Positions 7,773-17,435 of a DNA stretch of 64,000 bases are shown here, in pieces. Within the stretch, counting starts at the first letter, position 1. Each line of letters begins with the position of its first letter. Position numbers and translations under genes: made by a program. Source of the DNA: Anaerolineae bacterium (GTDB lineage Bacteria > Chloroflexota > Anaerolineae > 4572-78 > J111); assembly GCA_023382535.1 (NCBI GenBank), contig JAHDWA010000051.1, forward strand, positions 14,031 through 78,030, in the 5' to 3' direction. Under the pieces are notes generated by a model. It was not told the origin of the DNA. It saw only the letters and a list, made by a program, of their open reading frames with translations, and made no database searches.

Positions 7773-10172
7773 ATGGGCGTAATTCGTTACAAAATTTGGC
7801 GTGACTTGTGGGAAAACAAGGGCCGCACCTGGCGGGTGATTGCGATCATTGCCATTGGCGCTTTTGCCGTCGGTGCAGTTTTGGGCGGCAAAGCGTTTAT
7901 CCGCCAGGATGTGACCCGCACCTGGCAGGCCTCTCATCCGGCGACCATTGGCCTGGAGGTCAATCCGCCGGTTGACGACAGTCAGATCGAGTCCTTGCAG
8001 AATCTCAAGGAGATGGAGCGGGTCGAGGGCTGGTTCCAGGATAAAACAGTGCGCTGGCGGCGCACGCCGCAGGACCCCTGGCAGCCGGCCACCCTGGTCG
8101 CCCTGGCAGACTATGAGGAGCAGACCATCCGGCGGGTGACCCTGGACAGCGGCGACTGGCCGCGGCGCAAGTGCGTGGGGGTGCAGCGCGGGCGCGGCCT
8201 GGCCGCCGGCGACCAGCTTGAACTGCAAATTGACAACAAGGTCTACCCGGTGGCGTTGAACGGAGTGCTCTACAATGCCGGCCACCCCTCGCCGGCCATG
8301 CTGCCCGACCCGATGTTTTTCACCACCCGCGAGCGCTTCAGCCAACTTACCGGCGAGACCGGTTCCAGCCTCATCCTGGCCACCATCCCCCATTACAGCG
8401 ACGCCGCCGTCAAGGCCGCTGCCGACCTGCTCCAGCACGAGCTGGAAAAGCAGGACATCGAAGTCAGCCCGGCCATCTCTGCGCCGGGCGGCTTTAAAAC
8501 CCGTACCGGCCGGCCCGACCAGTTTACCAACCAGGATGCCCTGGACAGCATCTTTTTGATTTTGACGGTCATGGCCGCCGCCACCCTCGTTTTGGGCCTG
8601 TTTTTGGTCTATAACACCATCAATGCGGTGATTGTGCAGCAGGTCAACCAGATTGGCATGATGAAGGCCATTGGGGCCAGGTTCGGCCAGATTCTGGTCA
8701 TCTATCTCAGCCTGATCCTGGTCTATGCGGGGTTAGCTTTGGCGCTGGCCGTGCCCCTGGGCGCGTTGGGCGCGCACGGCCTGCGGGTGATGATGGTCCA
8801 GCGGGTGGGCATGCTCCCCGGCCCTTTTGAGATTTCAGTGACGGCGGTGGCAGTCCAGGCGGCGGTGGCGCTGCTCTCCCCATTGTTGGTGTCGCTGTTG
8901 CCCATCTACCTGGGAGCGCGCATCACCGTGCGCGAGGCCATCACCACTTATGGCCTGGCCGCTGCCTCCAATTGGCTGGATCGGCTGCTGGTTAAACTGG
9001 ATTTCATCCCCCGCCTGGCCTCGCTCACTGTGAGCAATACCTTTCGCAATCAGAAGCGGGTGCTCTTTACCCAGCTCACCCTGATCGGGGCCGGAGTGAT
9101 GTTTATGATGGTTCTGAACACACGGGCCACCATGACCCACACCTTTGGTGAGGCCCTCCTCTCGATCTTCCAGGCCAACGTGCTGCTCGATCTGGAAGAG
9201 GAGGCGCGGATCAGGCCCATTGAGACATTGGCCCACAGTCATCCCGAAGTGAGCACGGTCGAAGTCTATGGCACGGCCAAAGGGACGGCCCGGCCCCAGG
9301 GCCAACCGGAGTCCAATGACGATAGCAAAGTCAACCTGCGCGGTCTGCCCCTGCCTTCAAAGACCTATGTGCCCCAATTACGGGCCGGGCGCTGGCTGCA
9401 GGCGGGCGACGATTACGCCGTGGTGCTCAACCAGGAAGTGGCCCAGGCGATGGGGGTAGAGGTGGGCGACTGGATTACGATTGACATTCCCACCCAACGG
9501 GAGTCGGACTGGCAGGTGGTCGGCCTGCTCTTTGAGCCGGTGGACCAGGAAGTGGCTATCGTCCGGCGCGAGGTACTGCTGCGCGAAATGAATGAAGTGG
9601 GTCGAGGCCAATCCATCCGGGTGCAGACGATCAACCAGGATGCCGCCAGTGAGGCGGCCACAGCAGCCGACCTGCGGGGACTCTACGAAGCACACGGCTA
9701 TGAAGTCATAGCCAGCAGCCAGGATACTTCGCACCGGCTGGCTATGGAACGAACCCAGCGCATGGCCCTGATCTTCGGTATTTTGACGGCGATGGCGGTG
9801 ATGACGGCGGTGGTCGGGGCGGTGGCCCTCAGCGGCACACTGGCCATCAATGTACTGGAGCGGACACGCGAGATCGGGGTAATGCGGGCTATTGGGGCCT
9901 CAAGTTGGGTCGTGTCCGGCCAGTTTATCGGTGAGGGGCTGATCCTGGGCTGGCTGAGCTGGCTGCTGGCCATTCCGCTCAGTCTTCCGGCCGGCCGGTT
10001 GTTGAGTTTGGCCTTGACTCGCACGCTGCACATCGAGCTGGTGTATCAATTTTCGGCCTGGGGAGTCTGGTATTGGCTCGGAATCATTACGGTTCTGGCC
10101 GTTGTCGCCAGTTGGTTCCCGGCGCAAAAGGCTGCTCAGACCAGCGTGCGGGAGAGTTTGGCTTACGTCTAA
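7773..10172 (+). CDS. FtsX/MacB-type ABC permease
   Basis: 799 residues with the full duplicated FtsX layout: N-terminal helix (about 20-42), a large extracytoplasmic domain, three helices (about 255-375, with NQIGMMKAIGARFGQI), a second helix and extracytoplasmic domain, and three more helices (about 665-790, with TREIGVMRAIGASSW). The two coupling segments MMKAIGA and VMRAIGA are typical of MacB/LolE-like permeases that couple ATP hydrolysis to mechanical export of lipoproteins or peptides. No partner ATPase is adjacent, so it may use one encoded elsewhere. A LuxR-type regulator follows directly. Confidence 0.9.
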   Translation: MGVIRYKIWRDLWENKGRTWRVIAIIAIGAFAVGAVLGGKAFIRQDVTRTWQASHPATIGLEVNPPVDDSQIESLQNLKEMERVEGWFQDKTVRWRRTPQDPWQPATLVALADYEEQTIRRVTLDSGDWPRRKCVGVQRGRGLAAGDQLELQIDNKVYPVALNGVLYNAGHPSPAMLPDPMFFTTRERFSQLTGETGSSLILATIPHYSDAAVKAAADLLQHELEKQDIEVSPAISAPGGFKTRTGRPDQFTNQDALDSIFLILTVMAAATLVLGLFLVYNTINAVIVQQVNQIGMMKAIGARFGQILVIYLSLILVYAGLALALAVPLGALGAHGLRVMMVQRVGMLPGPFEISVTAVAVQAAVALLSPLLVSLLPIYLGARITVREAITTYGLAAASNWLDRLLVKLDFIPRLASLTVSNTFRNQKRVLFTQLTLIGAGVMFMMVLNTRATMTHTFGEALLSIFQANVLLDLEEEARIRPIETLAHSHPEVSTVEVYGTAKGTARPQGQPESNDDSKVNLRGLPLPSKTYVPQLRAGRWLQAGDDYAVVLNQEVAQAMGVEVGDWITIDIPTQRESDWQVVGLLFEPVDQEVAIVRREVLLREMNEVGRGQSIRVQTINQDAASEAATAADLRGLYEAHGYEVIASSQDTSHRLAMERTQRMALIFGILTAMAVMTAVVGAVALSGTLAINVLERTREIGVMRAIGASSWVVSGQFIGEGLILGWLSWLLAIPLSLPAGRLLSLALTRTLHIELVYQFSAWGVWYWLGIITVLAVVASWFPAQKAAQTSVRESLAYV

Positions 10173-10189
10173 ATAAAGGGAGGTCATGT

Positions 10190-10507
10190 ATGTCAAAACT
10201 AACCAGGGTGATACACTTGCCTCAAAACGGAACTTGCCCATACCCCGGCGCAACGACTACCCCCTTAAGCGAACGCGAGCGAGAGGTATTACATTGGCTC
10301 GCTTCCGGTGCGTCGAACCGTGAAATCGGCCGGAAACTATCCATCGCCGAGAGCACGGTCAAGCGGCACGTTTACCACATCTATGGTAAGCTGAATATAT
10401 GTAACCGCACTCAGGCCGTCCTGTGGGCGATAAAGCTAGGGGTAAGCCCAGGCGGTTTAATCGCCGATAGCCACGCCTGGAACGAGGCAAATGGACTCAA
10501 ATCGTAG
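10190..10507 (+). CDS. LuxR/GerE-type DNA-binding protein
   Basis: 105 residues starting at ATG 10190, with AAGGGAGGT at 10176-10184. It is almost only a GerE helix-turn-helix: LSEREREVLHWLASGASNRE, then IGRKLSIAESTVKRHVYHI. No receiver or sensor domain is present, so this is a stand-alone DNA-binding protein. It starts 17 nt after the permease stop and may control this group of membrane genes. Confidence 0.85.
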   Translation: MSKLTRVIHLPQNGTCPYPGATTTPLSEREREVLHWLASGASNREIGRKLSIAESTVKRHVYHIYGKLNICNRTQAVLWAIKLGVSPGGLIADSHAWNEANGLKS

Positions 10508-10590
10508 CCAGGCCGGGTTGTTTGCCGGCCTGCTTGAAGTTGAGCAACGGGCAATTTTTATCCATCATATCTTCAAGGGAGGAAAATCTT

Positions 10591-11034
10591 ATGACTCATC
10601 CGGTTATCACTAAACCTCAAGACAAAGCTAAGATGACCCGCAGCGATTGGCTGAAGTTGGGTCTCATTACGGCGGCTACCAGCATTGTCGCAGTCCTGGC
10701 GGTGCAAGCTCTGGCCGTTGCCCTCTGGCCGGAGATCTCCCTCTTTGCGCCGTTGGACAGCTACGTGCGCTCGGCTATTTTTACCCTGGTTCCGGCGCTG
10801 GGAGCAACGGCGCTGTTGGCCTGGTTGGTGGAACGCCGGGCGAGGCCGGTTCAAACCTTCATCATAATTTCAGGGGTAGTCCTGCTTGTCAGCTTCATTC
10901 CCGACTATATTTTGCCTGTCCCCCATAAAACGCTACTGGCCAGCAGCGTCGCTGCTTTCTTGCATGTGGTGGCTGGGGTTGTCACTGTGTTACTGTTGGT
11001 CATTGGCTATCAACGGCGCACTGGACAGACTTAG
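10591..11034 (+). CDS. four-helix membrane protein (DUF6069-like)
   Basis: 147 residues from ATG 10591, which has AAGGGAGGAAA upstream. Four predicted membrane helices, with a pattern (LFAPLDSYVRSAIFTLVPALGA, then a final pair of helices) like the DUF6069 family of uncharacterised proteins. Function unknown. Lies between a LuxR-type and a Crp-type regulator gene. Confidence 0.7.
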   Translation: MTHPVITKPQDKAKMTRSDWLKLGLITAATSIVAVLAVQALAVALWPEISLFAPLDSYVRSAIFTLVPALGATALLAWLVERRARPVQTFIIISGVVLLVSFIPDYILPVPHKTLLASSVAAFLHVVAGVVTVLLLVIGYQRRTGQT

Positions 11035-11255
11035 GGGCATTTGGTCGGAAGCTCAGGGTGGGTGGCCGTCTTGAACGATGAACCGCGCTCAAGTATAATG
11101 ATTGCTTGGCAGCGAGAAATTAGGGTAAGTTTGACCATTTGGCCGGCTCCCCGGTTGGTGGTGTAGTTTCTAAGGGTTGTAACAGAGCGAGGTGACGCAA
11201 ACAGAGGGCTACGGAGCGATGCGGAGGCTCAGGCCGGCCGGTAAAGGAGTCGCGA

Positions 11256-11954
11256 ATGTCCAATAGTACGATTGACCCATCAGCTGACTTGCGGAAAATA
11301 TCCTGGCTCACTGTGTTAGATCAAATCGGTTGGGCAGAGTTGCAGGCAGCCACGCAGTTACGTTCTTACGGTCCTGGGGAAGTGATCTTTTTGGAAGGCG
11401 ATCCCCCAGGGGCCTTTTACCTGGTTCATCAGGGGTGGGTGAAAGCCATCAAGCTATCGCCCGAAGGGCGGGAGCAGATTCTGGACTTTCTTGGGCCAGG
11501 CCAGCCGATTAATATTGCCCCCGTCTTTGCCGAACAACCCAATCCGGCCACACTCGTCGCTCAAGAGGCATGTGAGCTGTGGGTCATCCAGCAGTCCACC
11601 TTATTAACCCTGCTCGATCGTTATCCGGCCATGGCTCGGCTGGTCATCCGGGCCTTGGCTGGCCGCTTACTCCATACCATTTCCATGATTGAAGACCTAT
11701 CGTTACGCTCGGTGACGGCCCGGCTGGCTAAACTGTTGTTAGTGCAACTGGCCGATAGTGAGCAAACTGCTATTTCACGCCATCGCTGGGCCACGCAAAC
11801 AGAGATGGCGGCCCGCCTGGGAACTGTGCCGGATGTGGTTAACCGAGCTATACGCGACCTGGCCAGAGAAGGATTGATTCAGGTGGATCGACGCCAGATT
11901 GTGATTCTGGACCGAGCCGGGTTAATTGCCAAAGCTCAATTCTGGCAGCCCTAA
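11256..11954 (+). CDS. Crp/Fnr-family transcription regulator
   Basis: 232 residues. Cyclic-nucleotide-binding fold at about 20-135 (RSYGPGEVIFLEGDPPGAFY, then EGREQILDFLGPG) and a winged helix at about 150-225 (WATQTEMAARLGTVPDVVNR as the recognition region). The N-terminal cysteine cluster of Fnr is absent, so it is not an iron-sulfur oxygen sensor; the ligand is unknown. AAGGAG precedes ATG 11256. The 220 nt upstream hold no gene. Confidence 0.93.
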   Translation: MSNSTIDPSADLRKISWLTVLDQIGWAELQAATQLRSYGPGEVIFLEGDPPGAFYLVHQGWVKAIKLSPEGREQILDFLGPGQPINIAPVFAEQPNPATLVAQEACELWVIQQSTLLTLLDRYPAMARLVIRALAGRLLHTISMIEDLSLRSVTARLAKLLLVQLADSEQTAISRHRWATQTEMAARLGTVPDVVNRAIRDLAREGLIQVDRRQIVILDRAGLIAKAQFWQP

Positions 11955-12102
11955 TGGAAAAACCACCAGCCACATGGATGGTCTGTTGTGCCAACGCACA
12001 AGAACCAGCGTAAAGATGGCTTCTGTGCTCTATCGTTTATCAGAAAAATCGCTGGTCGTGATCTGGCCAATTCCCGTCTGAACGCAAGCGGGAGCCGTCG
12101 GT

Positions 12103-12195
12103 ACCCCGCAAAGAGAAGGTGCTGAGCCTGTTGGCTTAGGACTTGAGTAATCCCGAAATCGTCGAGCAGCTAAATCCCCCGACAGGCACGGTAGG
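12103..12195 (+). pseudogene. remnant of a LuxR-type helix-turn-helix
   Basis: Read in one frame this gives P-R-K-E-K-V-L-S-L-L-A, stop, D-L-S-N-P-E-I-V-E-Q-L, then TGTV. This is the GerE pattern (EVLxLLAxGLSNxEIAxxLxxxxxTV) broken by TAG at 12136. No start or complete domain remains. It is a decayed copy. Confidence 0.65.
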
Positions 12196-12200
12196 CGACG

Positions 12201-13457
12201 ATGGTAGTGTGGCGTTTGCCAAGTTGGATATCTCTATACCTACTGGGCTGCGCAGCAAGCCCTCAACCGACAGCGGCGATACCCCAAACCACGGCAGCCA
12301 CATCTCAAACCAACGTGACGCCAACTCCGGTTTCGAACCCATCCACGCCGGTAGTGGTAACTACAGAGACAATTGCCACACCGACATCTCAGCCCACTTC
12401 ACCAACGCCGGCAAACACGGCAGCGCTGGATACAACACTTCTGGAATCCTCGGGGCATCTGCTGGCCGTAACCAACTCGCAGGAGCAGTATGTCTCGCTG
12501 GTGGATCCCGCCCGAGGTGTCATTATCCAAATTGAGGCCGGCGCTGCCCCGTGGGGACTGGCCCAGGTCGGCAATCGCATGTATGTCTCCACCGCCGAGG
12601 GTATTGCGGTGATTGATCTGAACCAGCGCGAGCGGCTGGCCCTGGTACCCTACCAAACCGATGTCGGCCCACCGCAATATGGTGAATATCGGCCCGGTGG
12701 GATGGGCATTGTCGCTGCACCCGACGGGCGGCAGGTTTATGTGGGGGTCTACGTGTCGGGCCAGCCCAGCCAGCTTGAAATTCTCGACGCCGAAACCCTG
12801 ACCATTGCGGGCAGTGTTTCGGTCGGTATCCGCCCGTTTGATGTGCTGGTTAGCGCCGATGGCCGCGAGGTCTTCACCATTGACCACGACTCCTATTCTG
12901 TTACCGCCGTCGCTCCAATGACCTTGGCGACTCGCACTTTTGACGTCGCACCGCTGGGAAATGGCGCCTTTGACAAGCCTCATTATGCTGCTTTGGCCGC
13001 CGACGGACAGTTGTGGCTGCCGTTTCAGGGGCAGGCGCTGGTTAAATTGGATCCGGCCAGCGGCCAGTTTGACACCTTCCCGCTTACCGCCAACACGCAT
13101 CAGCACGGGGTGGCTTTAACCCCGGATGGGCGCTATCTGCTCATCGTGGGCACCGGGGCGGCTGGCGGGGCTAGCGCCGGACCAAGTTTGACTATTTTTG
13201 ACACCCAGACGATGGCGGAGGAGGTTATGCCGCTGGCTCGCCCCCACGAGGATATCGCCATCAGCCTGGATGGGAATTACGCTTACCTTACCGGCGGTTA
13301 CTTGCTAACCGGCGGTTGGGAGGGCTTGACCGTGGTTGATTTGCAGCACCGCACAAGCAGTGAACTAACCGTTGCCGGTTATCCGCTGGACATTGTGGAT
13401 TTACCTCCCCAAGATGCTGCCGAAGACAAGGGGGCAATATGGAACAACTCAATATGA
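12201..13457 (+). CDS. beta-propeller lipoprotein
   Basis: 418 residues with a short hydrophobic start ending in LLGC, a plausible lipobox, then a Thr/Pro-rich linker to about residue 75 and a YVTN-type beta-propeller (GIVAAPDGRQVYVGVYV, FDVLVSADGREVFTIDHD, HGVALTPDGRYLLIVGTG). Such proteins sit outside the membrane and bind partners or act as scaffolds. The ATG at 12201 follows the LuxR remnant, and the leader may have been remodelled by that decay. Overlaps the ankyrin gene by 19 nt. Confidence 0.8.
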   Translation: MVVWRLPSWISLYLLGCAASPQPTAAIPQTTAATSQTNVTPTPVSNPSTPVVVTTETIATPTSQPTSPTPANTAALDTTLLESSGHLLAVTNSQEQYVSLVDPARGVIIQIEAGAAPWGLAQVGNRMYVSTAEGIAVIDLNQRERLALVPYQTDVGPPQYGEYRPGGMGIVAAPDGRQVYVGVYVSGQPSQLEILDAETLTIAGSVSVGIRPFDVLVSADGREVFTIDHDSYSVTAVAPMTLATRTFDVAPLGNGAFDKPHYAALAADGQLWLPFQGQALVKLDPASGQFDTFPLTANTHQHGVALTPDGRYLLIVGTGAAGGASAGPSLTIFDTQTMAEEVMPLARPHEDIAISLDGNYAYLTGGYLLTGGWEGLTVVDLQHRTSSELTVAGYPLDIVDLPPQDAAEDKGAIWNNSI

Positions 13458-14038
13458 CGCTGACTGCCGCTGCTAAGCAGGGTGATACGGCAGCAGTGCA
13501 GGATTTATTAGCTCAAGGAGCCAGTGTTCACGCCAGCGATGACCAGGGAGTAACGGCGCTGATTGCCGCCGCCTACCAGAATCATCTGGAGGTGGCTAAA
13601 CTGCTGATTGAGGCTGGCGCGGATGTGAATGTACAAGACAACACCCAACAGAGCGCTTATCTGATTTCCACCGCCGAGGGCTATCTGGACCTGCTCAAGC
13701 TCACCTTGGAAGCCGGAGCCGACGTACACAGCCTGGACAGCTACAACGGCACCGGTCTCATTCGGGCTGCTGACCGGGGGCATATCGAGATCGTTGAGGA
13801 ATTGCTAAAAACCGATATCGCCATTGATCACGTCAACCGGCTAGGCTGGACGGCGCTGCTGGAAGCCATTATCCTGGGCGATGGCGGGCCGCGCCACACC
13901 AAGGTCGTCCGGTTGCTGGTGCAGGCCGGCGCCGATGTCAACCTGGCCGACCGGAACGGAGTAACGCCCCTGGCCCATGCCCGTCAGCGAGGTTTTGAAG
14001 AGATTGTTGGCATTTTGGAAAGTGCAGGCGCTCATTAA
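13439..14038 (+). CDS. ankyrin-repeat protein
   Basis: 199 residues with about five ankyrin repeats, from AAKQGDTAAVQDLLAQGASVH to GADVNLADRNGVTPLAHARQ. No signal peptide, so probably cytoplasmic; ankyrin repeats mediate protein binding. The start lies inside the end of the propeller gene, in another frame, which indicates coupled translation of the two. Confidence 0.9.
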   Translation: MEQLNMTLTAAAKQGDTAAVQDLLAQGASVHASDDQGVTALIAAAYQNHLEVAKLLIEAGADVNVQDNTQQSAYLISTAEGYLDLLKLTLEAGADVHSLDSYNGTGLIRAADRGHIEIVEELLKTDIAIDHVNRLGWTALLEAIILGDGGPRHTKVVRLLVQAGADVNLADRNGVTPLAHARQRGFEEIVGILESAGAH

Positions 14039-14786
14039 GATACGTGCTGGACGTGGTAGTAATGTGGAATTCACCGAGTAAACGTCAGAGGGTTGTTGAT
14101 CTTAGCTATGTCCGCAAAATGCGTATGTTAATTAGCACATACTAAGCCATAGCTGGAACGAGATAATAAGTACTTACTTCCAACAACCTTGTAATTTAGC
14201 CCTGTAATTTAGAAAAATTTGCCATGATGAGCAGATTTTCGGCCACTACGAGGGGGTTAGAGTCTAAATTACAAGGCAAGTTCCATCCACATGGGGTAGG
14301 ATGTTGAAGTCGGCAACATATTAATGGAGAATAGATTAGCGCAGCCACTACAGCAGTATAGGCAAGAACGATCTAAGAGGCTAGTCATTGGGTTCAAAGA
14401 AGTCTCTAATCAAGCAGATCTCCCGAGCGAATGACCTCAAAAGAACGCCTGCAATGATAGGGGTAGTTATATCACTGTGGAACACGTCTGGTATTACATA
14501 GTGATATAACTCTTTGGCCAAAAAGGAACATCTATTAAAAAGCGTTCAGTTCCAATCGGCTCTTGAAGAAGAGGATGGAAATAGGGTTTTAGTAAAGCAA
14601 CTAGGGATCACAAAGGTGATTTTAAGGGGATAGATTTTACCTGGTACATTGTACCAGGTGATCCGAGATTACAATGTCGCGAATTTGGCCATTATGAAGA
14701 AGATGGTAACCCTATGCTAGATTTCTAAACTTTTGCTTTAGGTTATAAGAGTATATATTTTTATGGTTTTAGACCTCATCCTTAGC
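14039..14786. other. 750-bp AT-rich gap with three inverted repeats
   Basis: No convincing gene. It contains CTTGTAATTTAG near 14187 with its complement near 14262, an 11-bp stem GTTATATCACT (14466-14476) with its complement (14500-14510), and a 21-bp palindrome at 14639-14659. Base composition drops sharply here compared with 1-14 kb, marking the left edge of the accessory region. Confidence 0.7.
14639..14659. promoter_or_regulatory. 21-bp palindrome, candidate operator
   Basis: ACCTGGTACA, one central T, and TGTACCAGGT form a perfect palindrome about 130 bp before the promoter of the next gene. Perfect symmetry of this length is typical of a dimeric repressor site. A candidate binder is the XRE-like or ParB-like protein encoded downstream. 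Confidence 0.6.
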
Positions 14787-14815
14787 TTGACAAATCCTTA
14801 AGAGTATGTTATTCT
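14787..14815 (+). promoter_or_regulatory. sigma70-type promoter
   Basis: TTGACA at 14787-14792, 17-bp spacer, TATTCT at 14810-14815. The coding start follows at 14852, so a leader of about 30 nt is expected. Confidence 0.7.
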
Positions 14816-14851
14816 ATGCTCTGGTAAATAGAACGTTCTTGGGAGATACTG

Positions 14852-15262
14852 ATGGCTTCTGTACAAAAATTAGAAATAGTGAATAAAAACGAGACTCTAT
14901 ATGCCAAGTTAAAATTTGGCACGAGTAATATCAACCTGGCGGCGGCCACGTTGATGATTAGCTTTTTTGGCGGTCGTTACGAAATCGAAGACGACGGATC
15001 AGTTTTATATCACTATCCCGGAGCCGATTTAGCAAAATATCTCGAGATGTACTATAAACTCGCGCACGTATTTGATACCGTGTGCGAGCTCATTTTGGAG
15101 GATGTGATTACGGTAAAACAGGCTGAGGAACATTGGGGCAAAACGAATCTCGGCCAAAACGCCAGCGGTAGATTGTGGATGAGGAGTTTAGGAGACTATC
15201 GCCGTAACAATCTGGCGATCACGACCCGGAGTGCCATGGAGCGCCTTTACGGCTCCTCGTAA
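14852..15262 (+). CDS. unknown protein, first gene of the control module
   Basis: 136 residues, soluble, no recognised domain. GGGAG precedes the ATG by about 8 nt and a good promoter lies at 14787. The N-terminal half is strand-rich, the C-terminal half helical (ILEDVITVKQAEEHWGKTN). Its position in front of a ParB-like and an XRE-like gene suggests a plasmid/phage-type control role, but that is only context. Confidence 0.7.
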   Translation: MASVQKLEIVNKNETLYAKLKFGTSNINLAAATLMISFFGGRYEIEDDGSVLYHYPGADLAKYLEMYYKLAHVFDTVCELILEDVITVKQAEEHWGKTNLGQNASGRLWMRSLGDYRRNNLAITTRSAMERLYGSS

Positions 15263-15263
15263 A

Positions 15264-15340
15264 CCCGGTAAAAAAGAAACCACCCGCTGAGACTCGACCT
15301 CTCACCGGGTGGCTAGGCGGCGCAAGGACCAAAGGCCGCC
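15264..15340. promoter_or_regulatory. leader hairpins before the ParB-like gene
   Basis: CCCGGTAAAAAAGAA at 15264-15278 recurs exactly at 16526-16540 before the XRE-like gene. Here it is followed by two stems: CCACCCG with CGGGTGG, and AGGCGGC with GCCGCCT. They may form an attenuator or mRNA processing site between genes of one operon. Confidence 0.55.
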
Positions 15341-15389
15341 TAATTAGTAAATATTATAATCAAAATAGCAGAATAAGCAAGGACCAAAA

Positions 15390-16388
15390 ATGTTAGACGA
15401 AAATTTATCTCAAGGATATTTTTCCCCGTACGATCCATCGCTTATATTTATCCAATCCCGCGTAAAACTAAATCAAGCGACCATTGAAAAGTACGCTGAC
15501 AAGATGAACAACGGCGTACGGTTCGAGGCAGTTAAAGCCATCCAGGACAGCAACGACCTCCTTTACGTCTGGGATGGCTACCATCGCGGTGAGGCTGCCA
15601 AGCTCGCTTGTGTGGAGTTGCTGGTAGAATTTCGGCCGGGTACCCGCCGAGAGGCAGAATGGGAATCACTTGGCGCCAATAAATTGCACGGTCTGCAACG
15701 GACCTCGGAAGATGAAGATAAGGTGGTCCGGCAGGCCTTGCTTGATTTTCCAAAGCAGAGTATCCGAAAAATCAATGAGCATACGGGTGTTGACCGCCGG
15801 CGCGTCGCGCGCATACGCCAGGAGCTCATCGAAGCTGGCGCGATTGCTGATAGTAGGGACGAGGTGGTTGTTGAGCGTAAAGGGCAGGTGTATCGCCAAA
15901 AGGTCCATCGCAAAGACCCCGCTACTCTCGTTGCCAACCAGCCGGAAGGTGCATCTGTCCTATCTACTATCTCGCAAGAAGAGAACTCACTTAATCAAGA
16001 TACTCGATTTCCCGCCACCCAGTTAGGCGAATTTGATTGCCCCCGCTGCTTGACCCAGCAGGTCGTCCATAGAAACGGCGGAGCCTGGTGTCTCGCGTGT
16101 GATGCCAAGTGGAACAAGCTGGACGAGTTCGATGCGGAGCGGTTGAGGCTCCAATCTGGAAGCGCTGCAAAAGTTCATTGTGCTTCTACGCATAATAGTT
16201 CCACTGCGTCTTCGGAATCATCACCCCTATCTCCGGAACCGTTACGTCATCAAGTGCAGGATTTGGCTGGCCGATTAATTAGCCAGATACCTGAGGAGCA
16301 GCTATCAGAGCTAGAAAAACGGTTACGCGCTCTGGCCGAGGAGTTTGGAGTTGAGTTAACTACAGCTCGATGTAATGAGAGATTATAA
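15390..16388 (+). CDS. ParB/Srx-fold protein with C-terminal zinc ribbon
   Basis: 332 residues. The N-terminal part has the ParB/sulfiredoxin-like fold: residues contributed by N-terminal IFIQSRVKLNQATIEKYADKM and the motif DGYHRGEAAKLA at about 62. A predicted helix-turn-helix follows (QSIRKINEHTGVDRRRVARI, about 123-142). A zinc ribbon, CPRC...CLAC, lies at about 217-236, and the C-terminus is helical. ParB-like proteins with this motif occur in plasmid partition, phage and element regulation; no ParA is next to it, so regulation is likelier than partition. AAGGACC precedes the start. Confidence 0.8.
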   Translation: MLDENLSQGYFSPYDPSLIFIQSRVKLNQATIEKYADKMNNGVRFEAVKAIQDSNDLLYVWDGYHRGEAAKLACVELLVEFRPGTRREAEWESLGANKLHGLQRTSEDEDKVVRQALLDFPKQSIRKINEHTGVDRRRVARIRQELIEAGAIADSRDEVVVERKGQVYRQKVHRKDPATLVANQPEGASVLSTISQEENSLNQDTRFPATQLGEFDCPRCLTQQVVHRNGGAWCLACDAKWNKLDEFDAERLRLQSGSAAKVHCASTHNSSTASSESSPLSPEPLRHQVQDLAGRLISQIPEEQLSELEKRLRALAEEFGVELTTARCNERL

Positions 16389-16525
16389 GGTTACATTCTG
16401 GGACAAATCGTAGCTATTCCAGGTAATTATGCTAAAATTTTTCATAGGGTCGATCCCTGAAATTTGGAAAATTTACACTGTTGACCGAAACATAGAAGAG
16501 GAGTAAACTTGAGTCATTTATTGCG

Positions 16526-16588
16526 CCCGGTAAAAAAGAAGTCACGTATCTTCTCGCGCACCGGCTAATCATTTCAGGTCGGATTTTT
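16526..16588. promoter_or_regulatory. second copy of the CCCGGTAAAAAAGAA leader motif
   Basis: Exact 15-bp repeat of 15264-15278, again followed by a C+G-rich partly self-complementary stretch before the next start codon. Shared leader elements suggest co-regulation of the two genes. Confidence 0.55.
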
Positions 16589-17176
16589 GTGACGGACCAA
16601 CAACTGACTGACCCACAACAACCAGATTACCGACCACGCCCCAACGAAAAACTGGGCGATTATCTGCGTCGACTTCGCCAGGCTGCTTCAGCAGTACAGA
16701 GTTACCCGGTCACCCTTGATGAAGTCGCTAACCTGTCAGCCACCTTAGGAGCACCAAACAGTTTCACCAAGGGCTGGCTTAGTTTGGTAGAATCTGGCAA
16801 GCGGTCCAAAAAGATAAGCAGTGAAAAACTGAAAGCAGTTGCCCACATCTATACCAACCTCCTGGGAACCAGGATTTCGGAAAATTGGTTGTTGGAGTTG
16901 GTCGGATATGCCCCAACTATAGAACTGCCTTTCTTGATCCGCGAGCAGGATGAATTGGTCGCCGAACACCTCAAGCGGACTGACATAAGGGCGTTGGTGG
17001 TGTACGCCGGTGAGCTAGCCAAGCTGGGGCAGGATAAGAGCATTGCCACCCTGGTTTCTCTGGCCAGAAGTCTCGTTCAGGCGGCGACGAACGAACAAAA
17101 AAATGAGGACCTCTTCAGTGACCCGGTTCAATCAGAGCACATTAAAATGTTTATGAAGCGGATGGGGCTTGAATGA
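16589..17176 (+). CDS. XRE-like helix-turn-helix protein
   Basis: 195 residues starting with GTG. After a polar N-terminus, residues 20-95 look like an XRE-type DNA-binding domain with an insertion (EKLGDYLRRLRQAASA, then FTKGWLSLVESGKRSKKISS, then EKLKAVAHIYTNLL). The C-terminal half is helical and may dimerise. It is the last protein gene before the tRNA array and probably regulates the element. Confidence 0.75.
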   Translation: MTDQQLTDPQQPDYRPRPNEKLGDYLRRLRQAASAVQSYPVTLDEVANLSATLGAPNSFTKGWLSLVESGKRSKKISSEKLKAVAHIYTNLLGTRISENWLLELVGYAPTIELPFLIREQDELVAEHLKRTDIRALVVYAGELAKLGQDKSIATLVSLARSLVQAATNEQKNEDLFSDPVQSEHIKMFMKRMGLE

Positions 17177-17435
17177 GGGACGAATTCTGGTATTTGTTCG
17201 GTTCTTTGCTATTCTGATCATCGCTTTAGGCTTGGGAGCGGCCTTCCAAGCCGACTTGCGCGCATCCAAACACCTGAGGTTTATCTTGATGGTCTTTGTA
17301 TAGATCATTATGGAAGCTGGCGGCAGCGTGATGAGGCACCAGGATAGACAAGGGCGGACATGGGAATTTTGGCGAACAGAATGCCGACGCTGCCACTAAT
17401 AAAAGCACAAACGTTCGATTTTTCGATGTTATGTC
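17177..17435. other. gap without supported gene
   Basis: A few short reading frames only, none with RBS and protein-like composition together. Ends at the promoter that precedes the tRNA array. Confidence 0.6.
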
